In this document: positions 45,901 through 57,918 of the stretch, piece after piece
Layout: every line of letters begins with the position of its first letter
How positions within the stretch are numbered: position 1 is the first letter of the stretch
Assembly (NCBI RefSeq): GCF_003597395.2
Contig: NC_133771.1
Coordinates: forward strand, 61,717,289 to 61,781,288
From: Chelonoidis abingdonii
Lineage: Eukaryota > Chordata > Testudines > Testudinidae
Length of the DNA stretch: 64,000 nt
Reading direction: 5' to 3'
Program-made: the position numbers and the translations under genes
The notes under the pieces: model-generated
What the model saw: the letters and a program-made list of their open reading frames with translations, nothing else
What the model was told of the DNA's origin: nothing
The model's database searches: none

Positions 45901-48900
45901 CCAGACCATGCATAAACAGCACTTTGGCTTTAGCCTATAGCCCCAGACAGGGAAGCTAGCCAGGGCTGAAAGCATCCCGACTATACACACAGATCTCTAG
46001 CCCTGTTATGAACTAGGTTAGCGACAAAATCCAAGTAAAAGCCCAAGTTAACTCTCCAGTGAAGACAAGCCCTAAGGGTCCTCCAGCTTTGTCTCTGAGT
46101 TTACCATGCAAGCCGTGTACCTGGAATCCATCGCTTGCATTGCCATGCCTCCGCCATCTCCTCAAAAGGCACTATCGTTCTCTCCTCAGTGACGTATTAG
46201 ATTGCATGATTGTCTTCACACCTGTCTAAAGGACTTAGCATATTCCTGCCACTACATTCTGTACAAAAAACTAGTAGAAGTAAATGACTAAAGTTACAAA
46301 GTCAAGCACTCAAAATTAAGAAATGCCAGGACTAAGGTTGCCAGAAGATGGATTTACATATCTTCTGGATCAGGTTGCAACTGTGTATCCTGAAATCTGT
46401 GCAGCAGCATGCTTCTGTATTTCTTGACCAGGAACTGAAAACTCGTAAATTAAACTAAAGAGATTTTACACTGTAGCGTGACAGAAGATTCTGATTTTCT
46501 GGAATCAAAGTTAATTGGTTTAAACGGCTTGCAGACTCCACAAACATATCCTACATTCTTCCTGACCCAAAGTTATTCACAGTTTATGAAGTTTAAAAAC
46601 TCAGGATGTTTGACAAAACTCATCAAGAAGTCTCTGCACATCTCAACATTCTCAGAGCTTCAAGTTTTCACAGCAAAAACCAACTCAAAAGCCTACAAAA
46701 CAGTCTAAGGACCAGTTCTCATTTGAGGACAAATAAAAAATGTGAAATGTTTAGACCAGAAAGTTTCCATGTGTCTGATAAATACCAGGTTTTTCTATAG
46801 TGATTCATTTGGGCACTCTTTACAATATCAAACTGTTTACCTCCATTATAGATACTATGTTGCCTTCTTCAAACCAATTACCAGAGCAGTCTTCTTTGCA
46901 CAAGTAGTAAACTGGGCTGATAATTTCATTAATTTACACGTAGACATGCTATGTGGTTCTGCTATGCAGCTAATAAAATAAAGCACAAAAAGGATATTAT
47001 TTATTCACAAACAACATCCTTCGCATTAGCGTCTCTGAATTCATCTCAGAACAAAAGTTTCATATCACATGTTCTCAAAACTGAAATACTGACATAAATT
47101 CTGAAAGCTATAAATACATACATTCAAATATTCCAGGTGATATTAGCAGTTTTTAAAGTTTCAATAAAGGATACTGTATGTGATGTCCAAAGAGTACTTT
47201 CCAGCTGGTAAGGTAGGCTGGAAGTTATTTTTTCTCTCAATCAGGCGATAGAGTTTACGAAATGTAGGCAATGCTGCAGTACGCATCCACACAATAAAGT
47301 CTTCATTGATGAACCCATTGTTGTCCGCTTCGGAATCTAGCATATACACTGGTTTGGGCCAGTTCACAGGTTTTGTTGTGCCTAAAATTAAAGAATTCAA
47401 TTAACTAGAAATATTTAGACAAGAGGTATATCTTGCAGGTTTAGATACTGGTGTGCACTTAAGAACTTTTTTCTAAGACTCTGAAGTGTGTGTGCAATTC
47501 CAGATACTGGCATTCAAAAGGTAATTTTGGTTTTGGCCAATTAGAAATCAATAGAAGGAATTAATACAGTTGCCAGAGGGTATGTTTATGACATTTATGT
47601 TTTGCTTGACAAACCACTAACTTTTACTTAAGACATTTTCTAGACTTTCTGAAAGATAGGCAGGGAATTATAACATGTTCTAATTCCAGCATTTCAAAAT
47701 ATCAGTTTCTTTCAATGACTGTACTGATTTTAAATCATTATTTAAAATACTGCAGTAAAATAGAGACACACATAGTTTCTGTCATTTTCAGACAAATCAT
47801 AACTCTCTCTGCATGGCAAAAGAAGTGTTGAGCTTGGTATTCTTAGCAGAATGACAGCATAGTGATATTAGGATGCCCACTACAGTGCTTGTACTCGGAA
47901 AAAAAAAAATCAGTAACAATAGCTTTTTATTAAAAGGCATTTCACATGTTTTCAGTATTTTGTTATTCAATTTAAAATTTTAAGATCTTACCTTGGAAAA
48001 GTGCTGTCAAATTATTTGTATTTCCAGAAGGATTCCTGAACTTAACATTTTTATCTGTCCACCAAGCAATACCTTTTTTATTCAAAGTAATAGGGATCCT
48101 TGTTTCATTATCAATGCGAAACAATTCCAATGTATCTAATATGAGAAATTCATGTTAGAGAAGGGGTAGAAAAACCTTCAATTGACTCTAGTTTAATCTG
48201 TTCAGGATTATTTGATATTTCCACAAAAACAGGAGAAGGCAGCATTTATAGCCATGACTATCAGAGTAAATGAATTGTTTCACAGGACACAATATATCAT
48301 AGAATCATAGCAATGTAGGACTAAAAGGGACCTTGATAGGTCTTCAAGGCCACAGCACTGAGGCAGCACTAAGTATTATCATCTAAACCAGGTGTTTGTC
48401 TAACTTGTTCTTAAAAACCTCCAATGACAGAGATTCCACAGCCTCCCTAGGTAATTTGTTCCAGTGCTTACCTACCTTTATAGTTAAGTTTTTCCTAATG
48501 TCTAATTAAATCTCTCTTACTGCAATTTAAGCCCATCATTTCTTGTCCTGTCCTCAGTGGTTAAGGAGAGCAACTTCTCGCCTCTTCTTAAAACACCTTT
48601 TACATACTTAAAGACAGTTACGTTTCCCCTCCGTCAAAGTCTTCTCTTCTCCAGACTAAACTAACCCTATTTTTTTAAATTTTTCCTTATAGGTTAACTT
48701 TTCTAGACCTTTAATCATTTTTGTTGCTCTTCTCTGGACTTTCTTCAGTTTGTCCACATCTTTCCTGAAGCATGGTGTCCAGAACTGGACACAATTCTCT
48801 AGCTGAAGCCTTATCAATGCTGAATAGAGTATCAGAATTACTTTTTGTGTCTTGCTTATAACACTTCTGCTAACACATCCCAGCATGATGTTCACTCTTT

Positions 48901-51900
48901 TGGCAAGAGATTTAAATTGTTGATTCATTTAATTTGTGATGCACTACAACCCCCAGATCTTTTTCTGCAATATTCTTTCCTAGGCAGTCATTTCCCATTT
49001 TGTATTTGTGCAACTGATTATTCCTTCCTAAGTGTAGTACTTTGCATTCATTCTTCTTGAATTTCATCCTATTTAAATTTAACAACATTTCTCCATTTTG
49101 TCAAGATCAACCTGAATTCTAATTCTGTCCCCGAAAGGGCTTGCACCCATTCTCAGCTTGGTATCATCCACAAACTTCAAAAGCGTACTTTCTATGTAAT
49201 AATCTAAATAATTTATGAAGATATTCCATAAAACCAGACCCAGGACAGATCCATGCAGGTGAACCATTGATGACTACTAAGTCAAATTGCTAATGGCTCA
49301 GAGATCTCTTCAGTCAGTTCTCTATCTATTCTAGGATATATTTAATCAAGTCTTGCCAACTTGATGACATCTAGCTTGTCTTTGTAATTAACTTGTTCTT
49401 TTCCTATGTTAGTCTCAGATCCTACGCCATTTACACTGATGTTCACTATGTAAGCATCCGATCGCTGTTTGTTTTCACCAAAAACAAACACAAAAGGCAT
49501 TTAACACTTCCGCCATTGATGCAGTTTCTTGTTTTTGTCTTTCCCTCCTCGTTAAGTAGTGGGCCTACTAGGCCCTTGGTATTCCTCTTGCTTCCCATGT
49601 ATTTGTTAACCTTTATATTCCTGACTAGGTTAATCTTGGTTTGTGCATCAGTCTTTCTATTTTTGTCCCCAAATTCTTGTGGCTTTTTTTTTTTTTTTAT
49701 ATATATTTGCCCTTTGTAGTTTGACCTAGTTTCCACTTCTTGTACGTCTCTTTATTGAATTTCAGGTCACTGAAGATGTCCTGGTTAAGCCAGCATGGTC
49801 CCTACCAAACTTCCTATCTTTCCTATACATTGGGATAGTTTGCTCTTGTGCCCTTAATAATGTCTCTTTAAAAATCTGACAACTCTTGTGAACTCTTCCC
49901 CCGCCCCTTTGATTTGCTTCCCATGGGAGCTTACCTACCAATTCTCTGAGTTTGCTAAAGACTGTCTTCTTGAAGCCCATTGTCTTTATTCTGCTGTTTT
50001 CTCTTCTACCATTCCTCAGAATCATGACCTCTATCATTTCATGATCATTTTCACCCAAGCTGCCTTCCACTTTCAGATTACCGAACAGTTGTTCCATTTA
50101 TCAGAATCAGATCTAGAATAGCCTCTTCCCCAGTTGCTTTTTCCACACGCTATAATAAAAAATTGTCACCAATGCATTGCAAGAACTTGTTGGATAAGCT
50201 GTGCTGTGCTGTATTATTTTCCCAACAGATGTCTGGGTAGTTGAAATCCCTCATCCCCACCAAGTTCTGTGTTTTTGGACGGATTTTATTGATCATTATT
50301 CGTTGTTTAAAAAAAAGCCTCATCCACCTCTTCTTCCTAGTTAGGTAGTCTACAGTAACACCTACCATGACATCACCCCTTTTATCCTTACCCAGAGACT
50401 TGCAACAAGTCTATCTCCTACTTCCCTGTCAAACTCAGTGCAAGCGTATACATTTTTTAGATACAAAGCAATGCTTCCTCCTTTCTTTCTCCTGCCTGTA
50501 CTTCCTGAACAAGCTATACTCTCTATCTAATATTCCAGTCATGTGAATTATCCCACCAAGTTTATGTGACACCAATTATGTCATAACTGTGATTCAATGG
50601 TATTTCTGATTCTTGCTGTTCATTCCCCATACTTTTCATATATATCTATTAGATCTCCTCCCCCCAAATTTCCTCTGCTCTCCTTTGTCCCTGCTGTGCT
50701 TGCCCACGTTTCCCCCTCAGACTCTGATCCTTCACTCAGATCTCCATATTTTATTTTATTTTATATACAGTACCACATAGGTACTAGATAAACATAACAG
50801 CCAGTGCCATGTGGAAGTTATCCCCAACCCTTGCTGTCATAATTGAATGAATCTGATAATACAGTTTCAGAAGGAAAATAAGCAGTAGCAGTTCCCCTAG
50901 CATGTTTCCCCTTCTGCACTCAAGCATAACAAAATCTATTTGCTTTGCACAGTTAAAGCTTGTCTAATTTAAAGACAAAATCCTCTAACATTTTACATCA
51001 ATTTCAAATAATTTATACCACAATTTGATGCGTGTACCAGATTGCAAAAGTGTCTTGATATTTTATGACCATACCATTAAACATACTGTTGGCAATAGCT
51101 CCACAAGGAGCAATGGGTTTATTCTCATTCGTGCTGTAAGGCTCACACTCCTTACTGGGATGCTAATGTTTAAAAGAAAAGAAGAGATAGTTAAGATCTG
51201 CAGCTAACTAATTCCATTATAAACTACATTTTCTGCATCCTTTGAATAACATAATTTGAATTGCCAAGTCTAAACTATTTAAAATATAATTTTTAATATT
51301 AATTGTAATAGTTTTTACTCACTAAACAAAAACTAAATCAGAGTTCAGAACCCACATAGTGCATACATTTTGTAGAATACAATTTTTTCTTTTAAATCTA
51401 TGCTCTATATAGTGGAATTTTTGTATGCTTTTGATCTAATGCTTCAGAATAACCAAACTATATTTAAAACATATTTCCACCATTAAACCACTAAGACTAT
51501 CTGAAAAAAGACTTAGGCACTTAACAGTAAAATATTTATATCCTGATATAATACCAATAGATACTATAAAATGAAAATGTAAAAATGGTAACTCCTCCCC
51601 CAACTCGCCCTGTTTTGAGACAAAACATCCAAGTAAATAAAATTGACTTCAGTAGCACAACAGCCATTTATTGGAACTCTCCCACCCTTCTATAAAGGTC
51701 ACAGGGAACAGAGAGTGAAGTATCTGCTAGAGCTGCAAATAGCCAACAATCTTGGCTATTAGCCGCTGATCGACCGATCTTCCATTAACTTATCTAATTC
51801 TTTTTGGAACTTTTGGCCTTCACAACATCCCCCTGGCAACAAGTTCCACAGGTTGACTGTGCCTTGTGTGAAGACGTACTTCTTTATGTTTGTTTTAAAC

Positions 51901-54900
51901 CTGCTGCTTATTAATTTCATTGGGTGACCCCTAATTCTTGTATTATATGAAAGGTAAATACCACTTTCTTATTCACTTTCTCCACAACATTCATGATTTT
52001 ATAGATCTCTATCATATCCCCTCATCCCAGTCATCTCTTTTCTAAGATGAACAGTCCCATTCTTTTTAATTTCTCCTTATACTCCTTATTCTTTTTTGCC
52101 ATTCCCTGTACTGTTTTCAATTATAATATATCTTTTTTGAGAGGGGGTGACCAGAACTGCACACAGTATTCAAGATGTGGGCATACCATGGATTTATATA
52201 GTTGCATTATATTTTCTGTCTTATTATCTATCCTTTTCCTAATGGTCCCTAAAATTGTTAGGTTTTTTGACTACTGCTACACATTGAGCAGATGTTTTCA
52301 GAGAACTATCCACAATTACTCCAAGATCTCTTTCTTGAGTGGGAACAGCTAATTTAGACCCCATCATTTTGTATGCATAGTTGGGAATATGTTTTCCAAT
52401 GTGCATTACTTTGCATCAATCAACATTGAATTTCATCTGCCATTTTGTTGCCCTGTCACCCAGATTTGAGAAATCACTTTCTAACTCTTTGCAGTCTGCT
52501 TTGGACTTATCTTGATAATTTTGTATCATTTGTAAACTTTGCCACCTCACTGTTAACCCCATTTCCCAGATCATTTATGAATATGTTTAACAGCATAGGT
52601 CCCTGTACAGATCCTTAGGGGACCTCACTATTTACCTCTCTCCACAGTGAAAACTGACCATTTATCCCTATTCTTTTTGTTCCCACACTGCCTGTAGAAG
52701 ACAAAGCATTCCTAAAGAGGACATGAGAAACTTCACATAGCTGCTTTGAGCACATGCATTTTAGTATTGATATTTGATAACTAGTAGCTAATCAACTGGA
52801 ATATGACCCTGAGTATCCAATTCTAAGCATTGAAATCTGCTAACTAGCTGGGCATTGTTCATTAGTGAAAGATAAAACTTCAGACAGATCAAATGGAGCT
52901 AAACTGGTTTCACTGCCTGAAAAGCACAACAGATCCAAGTTAATCAGAATACATTTATTTGCAGTGAGCAATGATCAATCTACTGTATCACAATTCATCA
53001 GATAGAAGTACACCTCTACCCCGTTATAACGCCACCCGATATAACACGAATTCAGATATAACATGGTAAAGCAGTGCTCCGGGAGGGGCGGGGCTGCGTG
53101 CTGCAGTGGATCAAATCAAGTTCAATATAACACGGTTTATCCTATAATGTGGTAAGATTTTTTGGCTCCTGAGGACAGCGTTATATTGAGATAGAGGTGT
53201 ATATAATGTCCATTAAGTGTAACATATATGAAGTCACCAATATAACTTTGATTCTTTGACAATGTCTCCTACTGCACAAAGAAAAGTGTCTATTTCACCT
53301 CAATGTTGAAAATGCTTCTACAGCATATGGATTTATGTTATCTAATTATTACTGATGATTAGATTTGAGCATAAGTTTACTTACAAGTAAAGAACTATTA
53401 TCACCATTTAGTTGGCTGTCATCCCGAGACTTCACATAACGACGATGGTTTTGATAGAAGTTGGACAGTCCATAATACATAAACACATTGGTCTGCAAAA
53501 CACAAGGTGACAGATTGAAAAAGGGTATTCAATAACACCAGTACATAAGATAACGATCCATAAGATACATTAATGTGTTGATACAGCCAGGAAATTGATA
53601 AATCTTTACATACTGATGTTCTATATTTATTCTACATCAGTAATATTCATAATGTATTAGCTCAGAAGACAAATCAAAACAAAATGTTTTATACTGCAGG
53701 TATTGTAAACTCAGCCTGGCATCTGAAAGACAAGTTGTGTCCTTCTAACCTCACATATTACAAGTCATCAAGAAGAAATGCTGAAATACCTTACATTCAC
53801 TGTTTAACAATTCAGAGGCAACAATGAAAGTTTCTTCAGTGTCAATATCTAAGTTCAAGGGGCTTTCCCACACTCATTGTATCCAACACTGAGGCCCACA
53901 TCCACAAAGGGACTTAGGCACAGCAATGCTAAGTACTGCTATGCCTAATTTTTAGGCACCTAGAAAAATCACTGAAATAATGGAATCCACAAAGCCTGAG
54001 TTAGGTGCCTAACCTAGCCTTTCTATACAATGAATGCGGAGAGATAGGTGACTAAAGCTGTGATCCAAACAAGCCAACAAGCTAGGTGGCTCCTTGCCTG
54101 ACCTAGTCAATGGGTGATGTCAATGAGAGGGGTTTATCATAACTCCCACCCCTCCTTCTCATGGATTCTCACTGGCTAAATCTGGGCTGCAGAGAGGCAT
54201 CTAAGCCTGCTTGCGATCCATAGCTGGGAAACTCCTCTCCTGGAGTAAAACGGCTTAGCGCCTAAGCCATTCTTGCATGAAAAAACGGAGGAGCAGCAGC
54301 CACCTTTCTTATAACTTTTAGCCCAGTAGTTAGAGCACTCACTGGAACGTGAGAGACCCAAGCTCATTTCCTCCCCATCCCGTCTGAAGGGGAGAATAGA
54401 TTTGAATAGTGGTCTCCCACTTGTCAGAAGAGCACTCCAACCACAGGACTATTGGTTATTCTGATCTGGGTCTCTCTCACTAACCACACAGGAGTGGTCA
54501 GGCAGCATCTGGTCACATGGTATTGCACAATTCAAGGAGTCTCAATTTTCCAAATCTTTACATTATACAGGGTGTTTCTAAAATTCACACAGAAACTCAA
54601 ATTTTCTTTTAAAGCATAAGACCCCCAAACTTTTGTAAAACTGAATGCCCTTAGGGACATTCATAAAACTAGTCTGCAAGCCTTGTTTACACTGAGTTTA
54701 TTGTTAAAATCTGCTTTAGTTGCACTACCACCCGCATTGTTTCATCAATGACTGGAAGTGCTAATGTAGGCTGGCCACTTGTATCTTTATAACAGGTCAT
54801 CTAACTCTGGTTAATGATAGTTAAAACATCAGCAAGCAGTCTATGCAAATGCTCCTACATATTGTACCATCAGTGGTGCAACAGAAAGAGAATTTAATAA

Positions 54901-55394
54901 AAAGCTCAGCACAGACTGTCAAAATCTCACAAATCTGTGGATTCATGACTTAAGGATCCAGTTAATGTTAAACATTTCTGGGTGATGCTAAATAAATTAA
55001 GACCTGATTCAAACCTGTTGCACTAGATGTAGTTTGTGGAGAAGACACAACACACAGGATTAGTTGATGGATGAAGAGAAGAGCATAACAGGATTGAATT
55101 TTTAAGAATAAGGCAAGTATGAGGTTCCTCTAACATAGAAATTTAGTTTTTTGACTTAACTAAGCAGATGTTAAGATAACTAGTATAATACCTTACAAAA
55201 GCAATGATAAAATGCAAAAGGCATGAACATAAAATTAAGAGTAATTCTGATAACAACTCACACACAAAGTAACAGACCTCAAAGGCTTGATCCAGTGTAA
55301 AGTTAATGGTGCAAGTACAAGGTGGTGTGCTATTCCAGGACACATTCAAACATTTGTTGCAGGGACTAGAAGAGTCAGTTCCTGTGTAATCAAT
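42774..55394 (-). CDS. TMEM30A: TMEM30A (CDC50A), exons 2-7; exon 1 lies off the right edge
   Basis: TMEM30A is the obligate partner of P4-ATPase lipid flippases and is needed for their exit from the ER and for aminophospholipid flipping. Coding exons are 55394-55278, 53492-53385, 51162-51075, 48135-47992, 47381-47175 and 42967-42774, and they join in frame to 285 residues plus stop. Human is about 361, so exon 1 with the cytosolic N-terminus and first membrane helix is missing. The large extracellular part keeps six cysteines (CNKC...CTC in exon 2; ECEPY and APCG in exon 4), the [12 protein letters not shown] block and the second helix ([19 protein letters not shown]) before a short tail, [15 protein letters not shown]. 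The sequon at human N294 is lost here (DIT for NVT), while NDT and NET sites remain. Confidence 0.95.
44000..44925 (+). mobile_element. CR1 LINE 3' half in TMEM30A intron 6, nearly open
   Basis: A 196-codon frame ([46 protein letters not shown]) runs to 44593. Coding continues in another frame ([28 protein letters not shown]) to 44847, so one small deletion in a G run near 44585 shifts the frame. The CR1 tail TGGACTAAATGACCTCCTGA follows. 5'-truncated and inactive. Confidence 0.92.
45441..46075 (+). pseudogene. Decayed PIF/Harbinger element with transposase remnant
   Basis: Frames read [16 protein letters not shown] and, after stops, [20 protein letters not shown] with REEL, which resembles the N-terminal part of Harbinger-type transposases. 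The right end, CAGTGAAGACAAGCCCTAAG, is a Harbinger-like terminal repeat with a TAA flank. The catalytic domain is absent. Lies in TMEM30A intron 6. Confidence 0.5.
46076..47174 (-). other. TMEM30A: TMEM30A intron 6, remainder
   Basis: AT-rich with no repeat family or RNA gene recognised. Frames of 60-80 codons are chance. Confidence 0.4.
47175..47381 (-). CDS. TMEM30A: TMEM30A exon 6
   Basis: 207 nt. Encodes [20 protein letters not shown], then the [20 protein letters not shown] region and [20 protein letters not shown], followed by ITY. This is the most conserved extracellular block of the family. The donor is GTATCC. Confidence 0.95.
47992..48135 (-). CDS. TMEM30A: TMEM30A exon 5
   Basis: 144 nt. 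Encodes [35 protein letters not shown] and [12 protein letters not shown]. The donor is GTAAGA. An NET sequon stands where human has NDS, and there is an extra NLT. Confidence 0.95.
48295..50420 (-). mobile_element. CR1 LINE, minus strand, in TMEM30A intron 4
   Basis: The left end has the CR1 terminal ATCATAGAATCATAGCAATG. The reverse strand then reads [51 protein letters not shown] and KFVDDTKLR, and further right the KNTSAFLVCF-like remains and a gag/endonuclease-side stretch. Many frames are broken. At about 2.1 kb this is the longest CR1 copy in the window. Confidence 0.85.
49683..49699. repeat. Poly-T tract
   Basis: T-run of about 17 followed by an ATATATAT tract inside the CR1 copy. 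Confidence 0.7.
51075..51162 (-). CDS. TMEM30A: TMEM30A exon 4
   Basis: 88 nt. Encodes [20 protein letters not shown] and GAIANSMFN, holding a conserved cysteine pair and the FNDT sequon that crosses into exon 5. The donor is GTATGG and the acceptor is ATTAG. Confidence 0.93.
51720..52690 (-). mobile_element. CR1-type LINE fragment in TMEM30A intron 3
   Basis: The plus strand reads the complement of CR1 3' coding DNA: GGCTATTAGCCGCTGATCGA, CAAGTTCCACAGGTTGACTG, TTTCATTGGGTGACCCCTAA, ACCAGAACTGCACACAGTAT and AGATCCTTAGGGGACC. It is a different subfamily from the copy at 48295. Open frames are broken. Confidence 0.8.
53009..53201. mobile_element. Tigger/mariner-like MITE, copy 1
   Basis: TACACCTCTACCCCGTTATAAC at one end and GTTATATTGAGATAGAGGTG plus TA at the other are inverted repeats with TA at both edges. 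Interior phrases GGTAAAGCAGTGCTC and TCAATATAACACGGTTTATC are shared with copies at 57291 and 61730. Confidence 0.88.
53385..53492 (-). CDS. TMEM30A: TMEM30A exon 3
   Basis: 108 nt, phase 0 on both sides. Encodes [20 protein letters not shown] followed by [16 protein letters not shown]. The donor is GTAAGT. Matches the [20 protein letters not shown] signature of the CDC50 family. Confidence 0.95.
53885..54480 (+). repeat. Interspersed repeat with tRNA-like promoter box
   Basis: The first part has GGCCCACATCCACAAAGGGA and TTAGGTGCCTAACC phrases typical of reptile repeats. At 54321-54375 TAGCCCAGTAGTTAGAGC and GAGACCCAAGCTCATTTCC correspond in order and spacing to tRNA A and B boxes, as in tRNA-derived SINEs. 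It does not fold to a functional tRNA as read. Lies in TMEM30A intron 2. Confidence 0.5.
55278..55394 (-). CDS. TMEM30A: TMEM30A exon 2
   Basis: 117 nt, phase 0. Encodes [35 protein letters not shown] and QAFE. It contains four cysteines that form two disulfides in the family. The INFT sequon is shared with mammals, and NVS and NST are extra. The acceptor is TTTTCTTGCAG. Confidence 0.95.
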
Positions 55395-56072
55395 CTGCAA
55401 GAAAAAGAAGATGCTGAGTTACAATGAGAGAAAGATATAAATAATGATTGCTAAACCAGACTGACGTAATCTCTGCTCTCTCTCAAACAACTCCATCTCA
55501 AATCCAAAGCATATTCCCACACAGAAGACTTCATATAGAATTAAGGTTCCACAAGTGGATTTTTCACATCACAGAAGGAAAAAAAAGAATGTCTGTGCTA
55601 AAAACAAATCAACTCATGGAGGTTTACTTAATACATTGTTACTCCCCATTTAGGCACCTAAATGAGGAGGTAGGATTTTCAAAAGCACTCAGACCCCAAC
55701 TGGGAGCTGCTGGTTGCTTTTGAAAGGCTAGCTCTTAATATAAGATATTAAGACAATGATGTTGGCATGTCTTTAAAGAAAGCTAGGAAGCACAGATTAC
55801 CACTGGATAGTGGAGAAAACCATCAGTGTTTATTTGATTGATTACGGATTACTTAACTTTTAAAATGATGTAATTCAAACAACATTAACATGAAGAGTTA
55901 AAAACCTCAGAGAATATATACATGGGTCAACTCATCATTCTGTTTGGTGTTTTAAACAAACCTTTATTACAAAGTATATAAATACAAGAATTTTGTACTG
56001 TGTCCTGACAGAACAGTGATAATTTGACCAGCTGTTTGGATGGTTTTCCAAAAGGCAATTGCACATTATTTT
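55395..56072 (-). other. TMEM30A: TMEM30A intron 1, proximal part
   Basis: No exon found. A short old-repeat-like phrase (GGATTTTCAAAAGCACTCAG) is at about 55673. Otherwise unremarkable. Confidence 0.4.
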
Positions 56073-56080
56073 GTCTGGTC

Positions 56081-56333
56081 CAGTGGTCCCCAACCTTTTC
56101 GTCTGGCAGGCGCCAGACAAAGGACTGTGGCGGCAGTGGAGCATCCGCTGAAATGCTGCTGAAGTTCGGCAGCGATGCCTCTCGATGACGTCGCTTGTCA
56201 GTGACAAGTGGTGTCATCAAGAGGCGTCGCCGCCGAAATGCCGCAGAAATTTGGTGGCATTTTGGCAGATGCTCCACTGCCGGCCAGGATGCGGGCGCCA
56301 TGGCGCCTGCAGGCACCGCATTGGGGACCCCTG
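56081..56333. mobile_element. hAT-like MITE with perfect 8-bp target duplication
   Basis: CAGTGGTCCCCAACC and GGGGACCCCTG ends are flanked by GTCTGGTC on both sides (56073-56080 and 56334-56341). The interior contains inverted GCATCCGC/CGATGACGTCGCTTGTCAGTGACAAG segments. No coding capacity. Confidence 0.92.
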
Positions 56334-56341
56334 GTCTGGTC

Positions 56342-57290
56342 TATTTTTGCAGTTGAACCTATTGCCGACCCCCATTATCAACAATCCTTTTTCTAGTGTA
56401 TACCAGGTTTGAGAGTCGGCAAGAAGGTTGAATTAAATAGGGTTATCTAAAAAATAAACAAGTTTTAGGCCCTGTGTTCACTTGGAAACAGCACCATTTC
56501 AGCAGTCTCCGTCAGCAATGTGTTTGGCTACAGATCTGCAACAGTGCTGCCCAGTCTGTCCTTATATATACAGGCAGTTAAACAGCAGTTGAACTAGTAC
56601 TGTACTGACACCTGTTGTCAACAATTGATAGTTTTCCTATGACAAGCCAAACCTAGAGTGAAGTATCTTTCACAGAGATCTTAATACTCAGAGCCCACTC
56701 TATTCTCTAGTCAGCCAAAGAGTCCTACATAAAAAACAAAGCTTATTATTTTAAGGTTAAAAAGGCAGGCAGGTTATATTTTAAAATGTCAGGTTTTTAA
56801 ACAACTGACTGTAAACTCTATGAAGTAGAAAATCACTCTCTCTTCCTCTCTCTACATGTCTGTATATGGGACCATACTCTTGATTGGGGCCTCTTAGCTC
56901 TATGGTAATACAAATAATAAACAGTAATTGATAGTAGCAGCAATGCAGAAAGAGAAAGAACAAACTCCATAATTTTTTTCATTTGTGGGTCATCTATAAT
57001 TGATAGTACATTTAACTGTTATAAGTCAATTTTGTTCATCCTTACAAAGTAAATAATTGAACAATCATTCTGTATACATCATATTATTGATAGTTTAAAA
57101 AAATTGCTTTAGACCCGGATCAGTTTGTCAGTATCTTTTAGAATTAATTTTCAATGTTTATGTTTCAATTCCTGAATGATTCCTAAATAATTTAAATTTA
57201 TCCAACACTTGTTGCACTGTTCCCAGGGTAGAGGAAAAGAAAGCAAGAGAAACTGGTAAGACATCGAAGACACCTTTTTGCTAGCCATAT
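56342..57290 (-). other. TMEM30A: TMEM30A intron 1, nothing recognised
   Basis: AT-rich intronic sequence with no repeat family or exon recognised between two DNA-transposon insertions. Confidence 0.35.
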
Positions 57291-57486
57291 ACATCGCTAC
57301 CTTGATATAACATGAATTTGGATATAACGCGGTAAAGCAGTGCTCTGGGGCGGGGAGGGGAAGGAGGCAGCGCAGGGCTGTGCACTTTGGTGGATCAAAG
57401 CAAGTTCAGTATAACACAGTTTCACCTATAACGTGGTAAGATTTTTTTGGCTCCTAAGGACAGCGTTATATCGAGATAGAGGTGTA
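57291..57486. mobile_element. Tigger/mariner-like MITE, copy 2
   Basis: Same family and orientation as 53009-53201: TACATCGCTACCTTGATATAAC to ATATCGAGATAGAGGTGTA, with GGTAAAGCAGTGCTCTGG inside. Confidence 0.9.
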
Positions 57487-57918
57487 CTTGTTTTCCATTC
57501 AACAAAATTATTTATTTATTTTATTAACTGGACTGCTATGAACACACTACCCATCCTCTGAAGTATGTTCATGTGACCTAAACAGAATTTCAGAAAATGC
57601 TAGAAAAGCGACTCATGTAAAGGATATGCAATTTTATGTTACATTAAAGCTGTTGGAAAGCTTCTATATTTCAATTCATGACAAGAGGAATGGAAATCAG
57701 TGTGAAACCTACACTGATACTCCACATTTAGCTGAGTGACAAGTACTAACAAAGTGTGCTTAAATTGCTTCTTATAACCCCCCCCCTTCATAAATAAAAC
57801 CAATACAACCATTATTTTTTTGAACAAGAGACAGTAACTTATAAATAATTTTATGGAATAAACATGTTTGCGTATAGTAAGAAGTGGAATTATTCACTGA
57901 CTCAGACAGCTATTAGAA

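Noticed and set aside
49393..49719. 108-codon plus-strand frame, Phe-rich
   Set aside because: It is antisense to a CR1 copy and ends in a poly-T tract.
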